From Leucobacter chromiireducens (GTDB lineage: Bacteria > Actinomycetota > Actinomycetes > Actinomycetales > Microbacteriaceae), in assembly GCF_003917135.1 (NCBI RefSeq), contig NZ_RPDI01000009.1:42119-106118 (forward strand): a DNA stretch of 64,000 nucleotides, read 5' to 3'. This document shows positions 24,824-33,579 of this stretch, one piece after another (position 1 is the stretch's first letter; every line of letters starts with the position of its first letter). The position numbers were made by a program, and so were the translations under genes. The notes below the pieces were generated by a model, which did no database searches, was not told where the DNA came from, and saw nothing but the letters and a program-made list of their open reading frames with translations.

Positions 24824-26604
24824 TCGCCGCGACGCCCACCCTGCCGGTCGCGAGCGGCCGCGCGGTCCGCGCGGTGATCGTGCGCCTCCTGCGCGGGCAC
24901 CGCGGACGCACCCTGGCGGCCGCGGCGCTCCTGCTGCTCGCGAGCGTGCTCGGGCTCGTGCTGCCGCTCTGCCTCGGCCGCATCGTCGACGCCGTGGCGC
25001 GCGGCGCGGGGCCGTCGGTTCTGGCGGCCTGGGTGCTCGGGGCGGCGGCCGGTGCGGTCGGCGCCGCGCTGCTCGGGCTCTGGGGGAGCCGCGTGCTCGT
25101 CGCGCTCGTGCAGCAGACGCTCGCGAGCCTGCGCGAGGAGGTGTTCGCCTCGGCCATGCGGTTGCCGGTCGCCACGATCGACGACGGCGAGAGCGCCGAC
25201 CTCGTGTCGCGGGTCACGGGCGACGTCGAAGCGGTCGGGGAGGCCGGCGGTGACGTGATGCCGACGCTCCTCTCGGCGCTCTTCGCGATCGCGGTGTCGC
25301 TCGCGTCGCTCGCAGCGATCGATCCCAGGCTGGCGCTCGCCGGCCTCGCCTGCGTGCCCTGCTACGTGCTCGGGACGCGGCGCTTCCTGCGGCGCTCGCG
25401 CGTCGTGTTCCGTGAGGTGCGTGAGCGGGAGGCCGCGCGCAGCCAGGCGGTGCTTGAGGCGGTGGAGGGCCGCGACACGCTCACCGCGCTCGGCGAGGAG
25501 GCGCACGCGCTCGAGCGGGTCGCCGTGCGCGCGCGTGCCTCGATCCGCACGCAGCTCGCGGGCGCGCGGCTGCGCAATCGGCTGTTCTTCGCCATCAACG
25601 GCGGCGAGGCGGTGGGCATGGTGGCGCTCCTCGGCACCGGCTTCTGGTTGAGTGGCGCCGGCGCGGTGAGCGTGGGGATGGTCACCGCGGCCGCGCTGGT
25701 CTTTCACCGCCTCTTCGGCCCGATCGGGCAGCTCATCTTCGGCCTCGACGACATTCAGCGCGCCACCATCGGCCTGGCGCGGCTCGTCGGCGTGATCGAG
25801 GCGGCGCCGGGCGGCGGTGCGGTGGCGCGAGGCGAAGAATCCGCGTCGGCCGCGCTGGCCGCGCCGGCCGTGCCCGCCGCGCCAGCCGCGGTGCCCCAGG
25901 CGATCACGCTCCGCGATGTGTCGTTCCGGTATCCGCGCACCGGTCGCGGCGTTGCGCACGTCACCCTCACGGTCCCGGCTGGCACGACCGCGGCGTTCGT
26001 CGGGGCGTCCGGCTCGGGCAAGAGCACGGTGGCCCGCCTCATCGCCGGCCAGTACGCGCCCGACGCCGGGGCGCTCCACACCGCCTCCCAGCCCTACACG
26101 ATCACGCAGGAACTCCATCAGTTCCGCGGGACGGTCGCCGAGAACCTCCGGCTCGCCGCCCCGCTGGCCAGCGACGCCGAGATCGCGGCGGCACTCGCAG
26201 CGGTGGGTGCCGACTGGGCGCTCGCCCCGAGCCAGCCTGAGCGCTGGGACGAGGGCAGCATCCAGCAGCTCGCCATCGCCCGGGCGCTGCTCGCCGACCC
26301 TGCGATCGTGCTGCTCGACGAGCCGACCGCCGAGGTGGGGCTGCAGCAGCGGGCGGCCGTGGACCGCGCCATTGCGCTGCTGCGCCAGGGCCGCACCGCG
26401 GTGTACATCGCCCACCAGCTGCAGCCGGCAGCCGCGGCCGAGCAGATCGGGGTGTTCGCCGATGGGCGCCTCGTGCAGCGCGGCGCGCACGCCGATCTGC
26501 TCGCAGCGCCGGGACCGTATCGCGAGCTGTGGGCGGCCCAGACCGACCCCGATCCCGGCGCCGACCCCGACCCCGACCCCGACACAGAAAGTGCCGCACC
26601 ATGA
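24820..26604 (+). CDS. ABC exporter-fold half-transporter, catalytic partner (IrtB-like position)
   Basis: A 594-residue partner of 23192, ATGA-coupled. Six helices (about 20-320), an Ala/Pro-rich linker (about 335-360), then the ATPase domain. Walker A GASGSGKST, Q-loop ('TITQELHQFRG'), Walker B 'IVLLDEPTAE' and H-loop His ('YIAHQLQ') are intact. The signature is destroyed: 'WDEGSIQQLAIARAL' instead of LSGGQ. Together the pair forms one complete ATP site and one dead site. The C-terminus ends in a run of Asp-Pro pairs encoded by GACCCC repeats (about 26565-26585). Likely substrate a (ferri)siderophore, by context. Confidence 0.88.
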   Translation: MIAATPTLPVASGRAVRAVIVRLLRGHRGRTLAAAALLLLASVLGLVLPLCLGRIVDAVARGAGPSVLAAWVLGAAAGAVGAALLGLWGSRVLVALVQQTLASLREEVFASAMRLPVATIDDGESADLVSRVTGDVEAVGEAGGDVMPTLLSALFAIAVSLASLAAIDPRLALAGLACVPCYVLGTRRFLRRSRVVFREVREREAARSQAVLEAVEGRDTLTALGEEAHALERVAVRARASIRTQLAGARLRNRLFFAINGGEAVGMVALLGTGFWLSGAGAVSVGMVTAAALVFHRLFGPIGQLIFGLDDIQRATIGLARLVGVIEAAPGGGAVARGEESASAALAAPAVPAAPAAVPQAITLRDVSFRYPRTGRGVAHVTLTVPAGTTAAFVGASGSGKSTVARLIAGQYAPDAGALHTASQPYTITQELHQFRGTVAENLRLAAPLASDAEIAAALAAVGADWALAPSQPERWDEGSIQQLAIARALLADPAIVLLDEPTAEVGLQQRAAVDRAIALLRQGRTAVYIAHQLQPAAAAEQIGVFADGRLVQRGAHADLLAAPGPYRELWAAQTDPDPGADPDPDPDTESAAP

Positions 26605-27494
26605 CCATCTTCCGCGGAATTGTCACCGCCACCGCCCAGCTCAGCCGAGACCTCGTGCGCATCACACTCGGAGGCCCAGGCGTTGCCGGCTATCTCAGCA
26701 CCGGGGTGCCGGATGAGTACGTGCGCGTATTCTTCCCGCACGGTGACGACCCGCTAGACGTCTCGCTTCCGGTACCCGACGGCGACTGGTGGGCGACCCC
26801 ACCCGGCGCGCCGGAGGCGCCGATGCGCACCTACACGATCAGCGCGGTGCGCGAGCCTGTCGGTGAGATCGACATCGACTTCGTGACGCACGCAGCCGGG
26901 GTTGCTGGGCCCTGGGCGCTCGCGGCGCGTCCCGGCCATGTGCTCGGGCTGAACGCGCCGACCGGGCTGTACGAGCCGCCAGCCGGCACGCGCTGGCAGC
27001 TGCTCGCCGCCGACCTGACCGGCCTCCCCGCCGCGGCCCGGATCGCTGCGCGGCGCGGGGAAATCCGCACACGCCTGGTGCTTGAGATCCCCGCGGGATC
27101 AGCCCCGATCGACCTTGCGCACTACGGGGTCACCGGGGTCGACGTGACCTGGGTCGAGGGCGGCAACGGGCGCGGCCCGAGCGCGCTCGGCGAGATCGTG
27201 CGGCGTGCGCTGCACGGCCAGCGCGCGCTCGACGAGGGGTACGTGTGGGTGGCGGGGGAGACCGCCGCGCTCCGCGATGCGCGGAAGCTGCTCCGCAGGG
27301 AGCTGGGCCTTCCCGCCACCCACTTCAAGGTGGTGGGCTACTGGAACCCGGTGGCCGACTGGAGCTCGCGCTACGACGCCCTCCCGGAGGACGTGCAGCG
27401 CGAGCTCGCCGCGATCTGGGACGCCCCCGCTGAGACAGAGGCCGAGGACACGCAGCTGCGCTACGAGGAACGCCTCGCTCAGTTGGGGCTCTGA
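26601..27494 (+). CDS. Siderophore-interacting protein, second copy
   Basis: A 297-residue SIP-family ferric reductase, ATGA-coupled to the half-transporter. FAD motif 'APMRTYTISAVR' near 75-86; 'GLNAPTGLYEPPAGTRWQLLAADLTGLPAAARI' spans the barrel-to-nucleotide domain junction; 'YVWVAGETAALRDARKLLRRELG' and 'FKVVGYWNP' are family C-terminal motifs. Its last 24 bases lie in the 55-bp repeat whose other copy ends terC, evidence that the two genes once overlapped tail to tail. Confidence 0.9.
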   Translation: MTIFRGIVTATAQLSRDLVRITLGGPGVAGYLSTGVPDEYVRVFFPHGDDPLDVSLPVPDGDWWATPPGAPEAPMRTYTISAVREPVGEIDIDFVTHAAGVAGPWALAARPGHVLGLNAPTGLYEPPAGTRWQLLAADLTGLPAAARIAARRGEIRTRLVLEIPAGSAPIDLAHYGVTGVDVTWVEGGNGRGPSALGEIVRRALHGQRALDEGYVWVAGETAALRDARKLLRRELGLPATHFKVVGYWNPVADWSSRYDALPEDVQRELAAIWDAPAETEAEDTQLRYEERLAQLGL

Positions 27495-27518
27495 GCCTCC
27501 GCGTCGACGGTGTCGCCC
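27464..27518. repeat. 55-bp direct repeat, copy 1
   Basis: Matches 29174-29228 with two mismatches. It contains the end of the SIP gene on the plus strand and, on the minus strand, the last 13 codons of terC including its stop (27479-27481). The remaining stretch to 27659 holds no gene. Confidence 0.85.
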
Positions 27519-27659
27519 ACTGGCTCTCCGTTGCCCGACCCCGACACCGCGGGGGCCTCCTCGTGACCGTCCCGCGGGAGTCACTTCCGTCTGGGGGCGG
27601 AGCACGAGCCTCCTCCGCGGGAAGCGCTCAGCGATATGCCGGTGCCGCTCCTGTCGCGG

Positions 27660-28223
27660 TCATGCTCGGGTGGTGATGCCGGGGAGCACGAGCTCGAGCC
27701 AGCGGCGACGGACCTCCGCGGTCTGGTCGGTGGGAGTCGTGGCCATGAGGAGGTAGAAATCGTCGACGGTGACCTCTGGGCGGATGTCACCCGCTCGCTG
27801 GCCCAGGGTGATGAGTTCTGCCAGCGCGGCACCCGCGCGAGCCTCGTCGGACTGATCGCCGTGCCCCTCGACGCCGAGGCTTCGCGCCGCGGCCTTGACC
27901 GCGTGCGTGTGCGCGGAGGACTCCACCACGCGTTCCAGGAATCCCACGATCTCATCGCCCGCTGACGCCCCGTCGCGGGCGCGAGCCAGTGACGCCTCCA
28001 CGTCGTCCGCTACCGCTCCGACGTATCCGGCGATGACCGCGGCCAGGAGATCGGTCTTGGTGGGGAAATGCCGGTAGAGGGTGCCGACGGCCACGCCGGA
28101 GGCCTTCGCGATCTCTTCCATCCCGACATCCGGTCCGTGTGCGCTGATCTGCGCCTGTGCGGCGTCGAGGATACTGCGGCGGTTGCGGACAGCGTCGGCC
28201 CGCATGGGGCGATCAATGGACAT
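27660..28223 (-). CDS. TetR-family regulator of the adjacent SDR gene
   Basis: A 187-residue TetR protein. The N-terminal HTH (about 15-60) reads 'RRSILDAAQAQISAHGPDVGMEEIAKASGVAVGTLYRHFPTKTDLL'. The C-terminal domain (70-187) is helical and unassigned. ATG 28223 has GGAGG nine bases upstream. Divergent from the SDR gene across 112 bp with a perfect palindrome, so it very likely represses it. Both genes lie between the two copies of the 55-bp repeat. Confidence 0.9.
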   Translation of the reverse strand: MSIDRPMRADAVRNRRSILDAAQAQISAHGPDVGMEEIAKASGVAVGTLYRHFPTKTDLLAAVIAGYVGAVADDVEASLARARDGASAGDEIVGFLERVVESSAHTHAVKAAARSLGVEGHGDQSDEARAGAALAELITLGQRAGDIRPEVTVDDFYLLMATTPTDQTAEVRRRWLELVLPGITTRA

Positions 28224-28297
28224 GCATCCTCCGGGGTGCCTGCGGAAATGAGAGACCTACTCGCACTTGCGCGAAAGTGAATGTGGGTTCATGATGT

Positions 28298-28317
28298 AAG
28301 TGAATCAGTATTCACTT
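28298..28317. promoter_or_regulatory. TetR-type operator between TetR and SDR
   Basis: AAGTGAATCAGTATTCACTT, an inverted repeat with 8-base arms and a 4-base spacer. A second, imperfect copy (AAGTGAAT GTGG GTTCA) lies at 28275-28289. A -10-like TTTACAT just after would be covered by the repressor. Confidence 0.7.
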
Positions 28318-28335
28318 TACATCGGGAGACGCGAA

Positions 28336-29169
28336 ATGACCACCAAGACCGCACTCGTCACCGGGGCCTCATCTGGCATCGGCGAGTCCACCGCCCGCAA
28401 GCTTCAGGCGCTCGGCTTCACTGTGTACGGTGCGGCACGCCGCACGGACCGTCTGCAGAAGCTCGCCGCCGAGGGCATCCGCCCGCTCGGGATGGACGTG
28501 ACCGACGAGCACTCGATGCGGGACGGAGTGGCGAAGATCATCGCTGAGACCGGGCGCATCGACGTGCTCGTCAACAACGCGGGATACGGGTCCTACGGCG
28601 CCATCGAGGACGTGCCGATCGACGAGGGCCGCCGGCAGTTCGAGGTCAACGTCTTCGGTGCGATGGCTCTCGTTCAACTCGTTCTCCCGCACATGCGTGC
28701 GCAGCGGAGCGGGACGATCGTGAACATTACGTCGATGGGCGGGAAGATCTATACCCCGTTGGGCGGCTGGTATCACGGCACAAAGTTCGCGCTCGAAGCA
28801 CTGTCGGACTGCCTCCGCCTCGAGCTCGCACCGTTCGGGATCGACGTTGTCGTGATCGAGCCGGGCGGGATCGCCACCGAGTGGGGCGGAATCGCGGCGG
28901 ACCACCTCGACGAAGCCTCGACCGGCTCCGCGTACAAGCGGCAGGCTGACGCGGTCGCGCAGTCGCTGCGCTCCGAGGCGAACGCGAAGCGCAATAGCCC
29001 GCCGTCAGTGATCTCAAACGCGATCGGGAAGGCCGTCACCGCGCGCCGACCCAAGACCCGCTACGCGGTCGGGTTCGGAGCGAAACCGCTGATCGCCGCG
29101 GGAAATGTGCTTTCCGATCGCCAGTTCGACGGACTCATCACCCGAGCCACCGGTGTCCCACGCGACTGA
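28336..29169 (+). CDS. Short-chain dehydrogenase/reductase
   Basis: A 277-residue classical SDR. Cofactor loop 'TGASSGIGE' at 9-17, 'NNAGYGSYG' near 80, catalytic Ser in 'NITSMGG', and YxxxK ('YHGTK') near 150-154. 'AARRTDRL' after beta2 suggests NADPH preference. ATG 28336 is preferred over an earlier in-frame ATG at 28300 because the latter lies inside the operator; GGGAGA is eight bases upstream. Substrate unknown; the divergent TetR suggests induction by a hydrophobic compound. Confidence 0.9.
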   Translation: MTTKTALVTGASSGIGESTARKLQALGFTVYGAARRTDRLQKLAAEGIRPLGMDVTDEHSMRDGVAKIIAETGRIDVLVNNAGYGSYGAIEDVPIDEGRRQFEVNVFGAMALVQLVLPHMRAQRSGTIVNITSMGGKIYTPLGGWYHGTKFALEALSDCLRLELAPFGIDVVVIEPGGIATEWGGIAADHLDEASTGSAYKRQADAVAQSLRSEANAKRNSPPSVISNAIGKAVTARRPKTRYAVGFGAKPLIAAGNVLSDRQFDGLITRATGVPRD

Positions 29170-29173
29170 ACAC

Positions 29174-29228
29174 CGAGGCACGCCTCGCTCAGTTGGGGCT
29201 CTGAGTCTCCGCGTCGACGGTGTCGCCC
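29174..29228. repeat. 55-bp direct repeat, copy 2
   Basis: Second copy of 27464-27518. It encodes the C-terminus of terC (DAETQSPN); copy 1 would read DAEAQSPN. It ends the TetR-SDR module on the right. Confidence 0.85.
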
Positions 29229-30001
29229 GCGGGCTCGGTGCCGCCCGCGGCCGATGCGAGCGCCGCGGCGCGCTCACGCCGCTTCGCCGCGCGGCCGAGC
29301 GCAACGAGGTTCAGCGTCTCGACGAGCACGGCGAACGCCATGGGGCCGTAGATGAGCGCCTTGTCGATCTTCACACCGAAGCCCTCGGCGATCAGGAAGA
29401 CCGCGATGAGCAGCAGGAACGACAGCGCCAGCATCTTCACGGTGGGGTGGCGGTTGACGAACGCGAAGATGGTGCCCGAGGCGAACAGCATGATGCCGAA
29501 GGAGAGTAGCACGGCGGTGATGATCACGATCATGTTCGACGTCATGCCGACGGCGGTGATCACGGAGTCGAGCGAGAACACGAGGTCGAGCGCGAGGATC
29601 TGCGCGATGACCGCGCCGAAGGTGGTTGCGACGGCGCCGGCCTTCGGCTGCTCCTCGTCGTGCCCCTCGAACTTGTGGTGAATCTCCTGGATCGCCTTGT
29701 AGAGCAGGAAGAGGCCACCCGCGATCAGGATCAGGTCCTTCACCGAGAAGCCGAACTCGCCGATCTCGATGAAATCGTCGGTGAGCGTGATGATCCAGCC
29801 CGCGAAGAAGATCAGCACGATGCGCATGAGCATCGCGAGGCTGAGGCCGAGCTTGCGCGCCTTCGCCTGCTGATGCTTCGGGAGTTTGCCCGCGAGGATC
29901 GAGATGAAGATCACGTTGTCGACGCCGAGCACCACCTCCAGCAGGAAGAGCGCGAGGAACACCGCGACGAGGTCAGGGGAGAGGGATAAATCGAACTCCA
30001 T
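29189..30001 (-). CDS. TerC-family membrane protein (probable metal-ion exporter)
   Basis: A 270-residue protein with seven or eight helices. TerC hallmarks: 'LEVVLGVDNVIFISILAGKLP' at 21-41 and 'ALDLVFSLDSVITAVGM' in the second half, both with acidic residues inside the membrane. Family members export Mn2+ or support metallation of secreted proteins, and some confer tellurite resistance; which applies here cannot be told. The Ala/Arg-rich C-terminal tail is cytoplasmic. Start 30001 is six bases from the -10 hexamer TAGCGT. Confidence 0.88.
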   Translation of the reverse strand: MEFDLSLSPDLVAVFLALFLLEVVLGVDNVIFISILAGKLPKHQQAKARKLGLSLAMLMRIVLIFFAGWIITLTDDFIEIGEFGFSVKDLILIAGGLFLLYKAIQEIHHKFEGHDEEQPKAGAVATTFGAVIAQILALDLVFSLDSVITAVGMTSNMIVIITAVLLSFGIMLFASGTIFAFVNRHPTVKMLALSFLLLIAVFLIAEGFGVKIDKALIYGPMAFAVLVETLNLVALGRAAKRRERAAALASAAGGTEPAGDTVDAETQSPN

Positions 30002-30007
30002 GGCACA

Positions 30008-30013
30008 ACGCTA
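30008..30013 (-). promoter_or_regulatory. -10 hexamer, leaderless terC start
   Basis: On the minus strand TAGCGT, six bases, then ATG 30001. Confidence 0.5.
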
Positions 30014-30077
30014 GAGCACGCTGCCGCCCCTCCCAGCTTTCACTCAGCGTTCTCGCGGCGACTTCGCGGCGAGAACG

Positions 30078-31295
30078 CTACGCCGCGAGCGGCAGCGCGC
30101 CCCGCGCCGACAGGGCAGATCCGAGCAGGATCAGGCGCATGCTCCGCTCCGCCGCGTCGCGGAGCAGGGCCTCGCCCTGCGCAACGGCCTGCTCAAGCGG
30201 CATCGGTACGGTGAGGATCGAGGCGATCGCGCCGATGCCGATGTCGTGCACGTCGGGCGCCCCCGCGCCGAGCGAACCCGCGATCCCGAGCACGGGCACT
30301 CCGGCTTCGCGAGCGCGCTGGGCGATCTCCGCCGGCACCTTGCCGCGCGGCGTCTGTCCGTCAATGGCACCCTCGGCGGTGATCACCAGATCCGCCGCGC
30401 GCACGAGCGCTGACAGATCTCCGCGCGTGAACTGCGGGTCGAGCAACACCTCGAAGCGGGGCGCGAGCCGGGCCCCGACCCCGGCGGCAAGGCCGGCGCC
30501 CAGGCCGCCGGAGGCCCCGGTCCCCGCACCGCCGCGAACGTCAATGCCTGCGCCGAACGGCGCGTCGCGTTCGAGCAGCGCGGCCCAGTGTTCAAGTGAG
30601 CGGGACAGCCGATGGACGTCCTCGGGCGAGGCCCCCTTCTGCGGGCCGAACACCCGCGCAACGCCGCGGGGACCGCAGAGAATGTTGTGCACATTGCACG
30701 CGAGCACGATCTCGGTCGTGGCGAGCGCGGGGTGCATGCCCGAGAAATCGAGCCGATCGGCGCGCGTCAGCTCCGCCCCGCCGCGGGGCAGCTCCTCTCC
30801 CTGGGCATCGAGGATGCGCACGCCGAGCGCCTGAAGCGCTCCGGCGCCGCCGTCGCTCGTCCCCGAGTCGCCGCAGCCGACGATGATGCGCGTCGCACCA
30901 CTGTCCAGCGCCGCGGCGATCAGCTCGCCCACCCCAAACGTCGTGGTGCGGCCGGGATCCCGCTGATCGCGTGGCACGAGGCTCAGCCCAGCCGCCGCGG
31001 CCATCTCCACCACCGCCGTGCCGCGCGCGGCGCCGCCGAGCGCGGCCCAGTGCGCGGTAACAGGAGCGCCAACCGGCCCGGTGACCCGCGCGGGCTCCAG
31101 CGTGCCCCCGGTCGTCGCTGCGAGGACGCGCGCGGTGCCCTCGCCCCCGTCCGGCACCGGGTACTCGTCGACCTGCACGCCGGGGATCACGCGCCGGATG
31201 CCGGCCGCGATCGCCTCGGCGACGGTCTCGGCGCCGAGGCTCTCCTTGAAGCCGCTGGGTGCGACGAGGATTCGCTGGGGAATGTGGATCGACAT
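30078..31295 (-). CDS. Glycerate 2-kinase, GarK/GlxK type
   Basis: A 405-residue glycerate kinase, phosphorylating D-glycerate with ATP to feed 2-phosphoglycerate into glycolysis. The start 'RILVAPSGFKESLGA', 'DGGEGTARVLA', 'GCGDSGTSDGGAGALQALG' (glycine loop near 140), 'NILCGPRGVARVFGPQKGA' and 'ITAEGAIDGQT' are family signatures. ATG 31295 has GGAGGT seven bases upstream. Last gene of the minus-strand operon from 35462. The pairing with a DASS-type transporter suggests uptake and use of glycerate or a related acid (inference). Confidence 0.93.
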   Translation of the reverse strand: MSIHIPQRILVAPSGFKESLGAETVAEAIAAGIRRVIPGVQVDEYPVPDGGEGTARVLAATTGGTLEPARVTGPVGAPVTAHWAALGGAARGTAVVEMAAAAGLSLVPRDQRDPGRTTTFGVGELIAAALDSGATRIIVGCGDSGTSDGGAGALQALGVRILDAQGEELPRGGAELTRADRLDFSGMHPALATTEIVLACNVHNILCGPRGVARVFGPQKGASPEDVHRLSRSLEHWAALLERDAPFGAGIDVRGGAGTGASGGLGAGLAAGVGARLAPRFEVLLDPQFTRGDLSALVRAADLVITAEGAIDGQTPRGKVPAEIAQRAREAGVPVLGIAGSLGAGAPDVHDIGIGAIASILTVPMPLEQAVAQGEALLRDAAERSMRLILLGSALSARGALPLAA

Positions 31296-31384
31296 GGTGA
31301 CCTCCGAGGGGTGCAGGGGACGGTGTCCGAGAGATGAGGGGTGCACGAGACACCGGCGGGGTGCCGGTCGAATGCGCGGTGAAG

Positions 31385-32923
31385 TTACAGAAACGCGGGG
31401 AGCCCGAGCGCTGGCCACAACCAGAAGGTGCACCCGGTGATGAGAATGAACAGGAGGGGCGCGAGCCAGCGGGAGAGCCGCAGCAGGTCATCCGGTTGTA
31501 TTGCGGCGTGCGCAGCTGACGTGAAAAGCGCGACCGGCTTCGCGGAGCTCGGCAGCGTTTGGCAGAAGCCCGCGGCCGCGGTCGACGCGAACGCTGCGGC
31601 AGCCGGGTCGACGCCGACGGTGGGCGCGAGCGCGATCACGATCGGGATGAGCGCGGCGGATCGCGCGGATCGCGACTGGATGATCAGGTGCGCGGCGAGC
31701 GAGACCGCGATGACCGCGAGCAGGAAGACCGGGCCTGCCGCCGAGCCGAGGCCGGCCACAGGCGCGAGTGCCGCCGAGCCGAGCCACGTCGCAGCGCCCG
31801 TGCCGGTGAGCGCGGATCCGAGTGCGAGCGTCGCCGTGAGGAAGAGCAGGAGGTGCCAGGGCACCTGCTGCACCGCGCTCGCGAAGCCGGTGATTCCGAC
31901 GCGCGGCAGCGCCGCGACGATCGCACCGAACAGTGCGACAACCTCCGGGGCGAGCCCGTGCAGGGGCTCGGTGCACCAGAGCACGATCACGCCAGCGAGG
32001 ATGCCGAGCGCTCGCCGCTCGGCGCGCGTCAGCGGGCCAGACACGGGCGTTGGGGAGTGCGCGAATGCCTCGCTCGCGACCCGGATCGGAGTGCGTCGCT
32101 CGGCCCGGTCGACGAAGCGCAGGAGAATCACCTCGCATGCGAGGTGGGCGGAGACCAGCGCGAGAGGGACGCCCCACAGCAGCCAGCTCAGGAAGCTCAC
32201 CCCGCTGCCCGTCGCCTCGACGAGCAGCTGGCTCGTGATGAGGTGGGCGCCCGCGCCGAGCAGCGAGGCCACCGCCGAGAGCAGGATCACGGTCGGGAAC
32301 AAGAGCCCCAGCGCGCGGTGCAGCTGCGGGCGAGCGGGAAGCGCGGCGACGAGCGCTGTGTACACCGGGAGCGCGAGCGCTGCGCGGCCACTCGTCGAGG
32401 GGATCGCGAACGCGGTGAGTACCATCACGCCGGTCAGGAGGTGCATGAGCGCGCGTGGTGAGCGAGCGAGTGTGGCCGCCCGCGCCGCGGCGCGCAGGGA
32501 GAGACCCGAGCCTGCGACCCCAGCGGCGAGCACGCACGCGCAGATCAGCAGCCAGATCGTGGGGTCTCCGAGCGCGCTGAAGAACTCATCGGCCGGAAGC
32601 GCGCCGCACACGATCAGCGCGGCGGCGGCGAGGAAGGCCACCAGGGCGTCGTCGAGCGGTGAACACACCCACGCCCAGAGCGCGAAGAGGAACACGGCAA
32701 TGGTGAGCGCGCCGGCGAGCGAGAGCGTCGCAGGCGTGGCGGTGCCGCCGAGCTCGCGCAGCTGCGCCGGCACGACGAGACACGCTGCTGCGAGCACCGC
32801 GACGCCGGCCGCGCACAGCGCAACGCGGGACAGCGCTCGGTGCCGGCGCGGAGCTCGCGGACGAGAGGCGGCTGGCGCGCCGCGCCTGACCGGGGGAACG
32901 GTGGCGAATCGCACGGTACTCAT
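31385..32923 (-). CDS. DASS/SLC13-family anion transporter
   Basis: A 512-residue transporter with about 12-14 hydrophobic segments. Two inverted halves each carry an SxT-like sodium/substrate motif ('AIPSTSGRAALALPV' and 'CQTLPSSAKPVALF'), as in divalent-anion:Na+ symporters of the DASS family. A basic cytoplasmic N-terminus of about 35 residues precedes helix 1. Its start overlaps the response-regulator stop by four bases. Substrate is probably a carboxylate; glycerate is suggested only by the downstream kinase. Confidence 0.82.
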   Translation of the reverse strand: MSTVRFATVPPVRRGAPAASRPRAPRRHRALSRVALCAAGVAVLAAACLVVPAQLRELGGTATPATLSLAGALTIAVFLFALWAWVCSPLDDALVAFLAAAALIVCGALPADEFFSALGDPTIWLLICACVLAAGVAGSGLSLRAAARAATLARSPRALMHLLTGVMVLTAFAIPSTSGRAALALPVYTALVAALPARPQLHRALGLLFPTVILLSAVASLLGAGAHLITSQLLVEATGSGVSFLSWLLWGVPLALVSAHLACEVILLRFVDRAERRTPIRVASEAFAHSPTPVSGPLTRAERRALGILAGVIVLWCTEPLHGLAPEVVALFGAIVAALPRVGITGFASAVQQVPWHLLLFLTATLALGSALTGTGAATWLGSAALAPVAGLGSAAGPVFLLAVIAVSLAAHLIIQSRSARSAALIPIVIALAPTVGVDPAAAAFASTAAAGFCQTLPSSAKPVALFTSAAHAAIQPDDLLRLSRWLAPLLFILITGCTFWLWPALGLPAFL

Positions 32924-33579
32924 CGCAGCCGGTACCCCGCTCCGCGCACGGTCTCAATGCGCTCCGCGCCGATCTTGCCGCGGAGGGCGCGCACGTAGAC
33001 GTCGACCACATTGGAGGCCGGATCGAAGTCGAGGCCCCACACGTGCCCGATCAGCTGATCCCGGGACAGCACCTGCCCGGGATGCTCCATGAACACCTCG
33101 AGGAGCGCGAACTCGCGTGAGGTCAGGTCGGCGGCGACGTCCGCGACGGTGACGCGTCGCGCGCGGATATCGACGGTGAGGCCCTCGTGGCTGAGCACGG
33201 GCCCCGTGGCGCGCTGCTCACCGTCGCCGATGCGCAGCCGAACGCGCGCGAGCAGCTCCGCAAACTGGAATGGCTTCGACATGTAGTCGTTCGCGCCGCC
33301 CTCGAGCCCACGCACGGTGTCGATCACCGAGTCACGTGCCGTCAGCACGATGACGGGGACGGTGACGCCCTCGCCGCGGAGATGACTGAGCACCGCGAAA
33401 CCGTCGATCCCGGGGAGTCCGATGTCGAGGATGACCAGGTCGAACGAGCCGCTCCGCGACAGCAGAAGGGCGGTCTCCCCGTCGGCGGCCTCCGTGGTCT
33501 CGTAGCCGGCGGCACGCAGCCCGCGACTCAAAAACGAGGTGATGTGTGGATCGTCCTCAGCGATCAGGATGTGCCGCAT
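32920..33579 (-). CDS. Response regulator, OmpR/PhoB family
   Basis: A 219-residue regulator. Receiver: 'IAEDD' at 6-10, Asp52 ('LDIGLPG'), Thr in 'VLTARDS', Lys in 'YMSKPF'. The winged helix (about 125-219) has 'LTSREFALLEVFMEHPGQVLSRDQLIGHVWG' and 'VVDVYVRALRGKIG', ending 'ETVRGAGYRLR'. Overlaps the kinase gene by 23 bases and the transporter gene by 4. Direct GATGA repeats 11 bp apart at 35495-35510 are a plausible self-binding site. Confidence 0.93.
   Translation of the reverse strand: MRHILIAEDDPHITSFLSRGLRAAGYETTEAADGETALLLSRSGSFDLVILDIGLPGIDGFAVLSHLRGEGVTVPVIVLTARDSVIDTVRGLEGGANDYMSKPFQFAELLARVRLRIGDGEQRATGPVLSHEGLTVDIRARRVTVADVAADLTSREFALLEVFMEHPGQVLSRDQLIGHVWGLDFDPASNVVDVYVRALRGKIGAERIETVRGAGYRLR

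Noticed and set aside
26560..26590. GACCCC tandem repeat as a possible CRISPR-like or regulatory repeat
   Set aside because: It is in frame inside the half-transporter gene and encodes an Asp-Pro tail; only a few short units.
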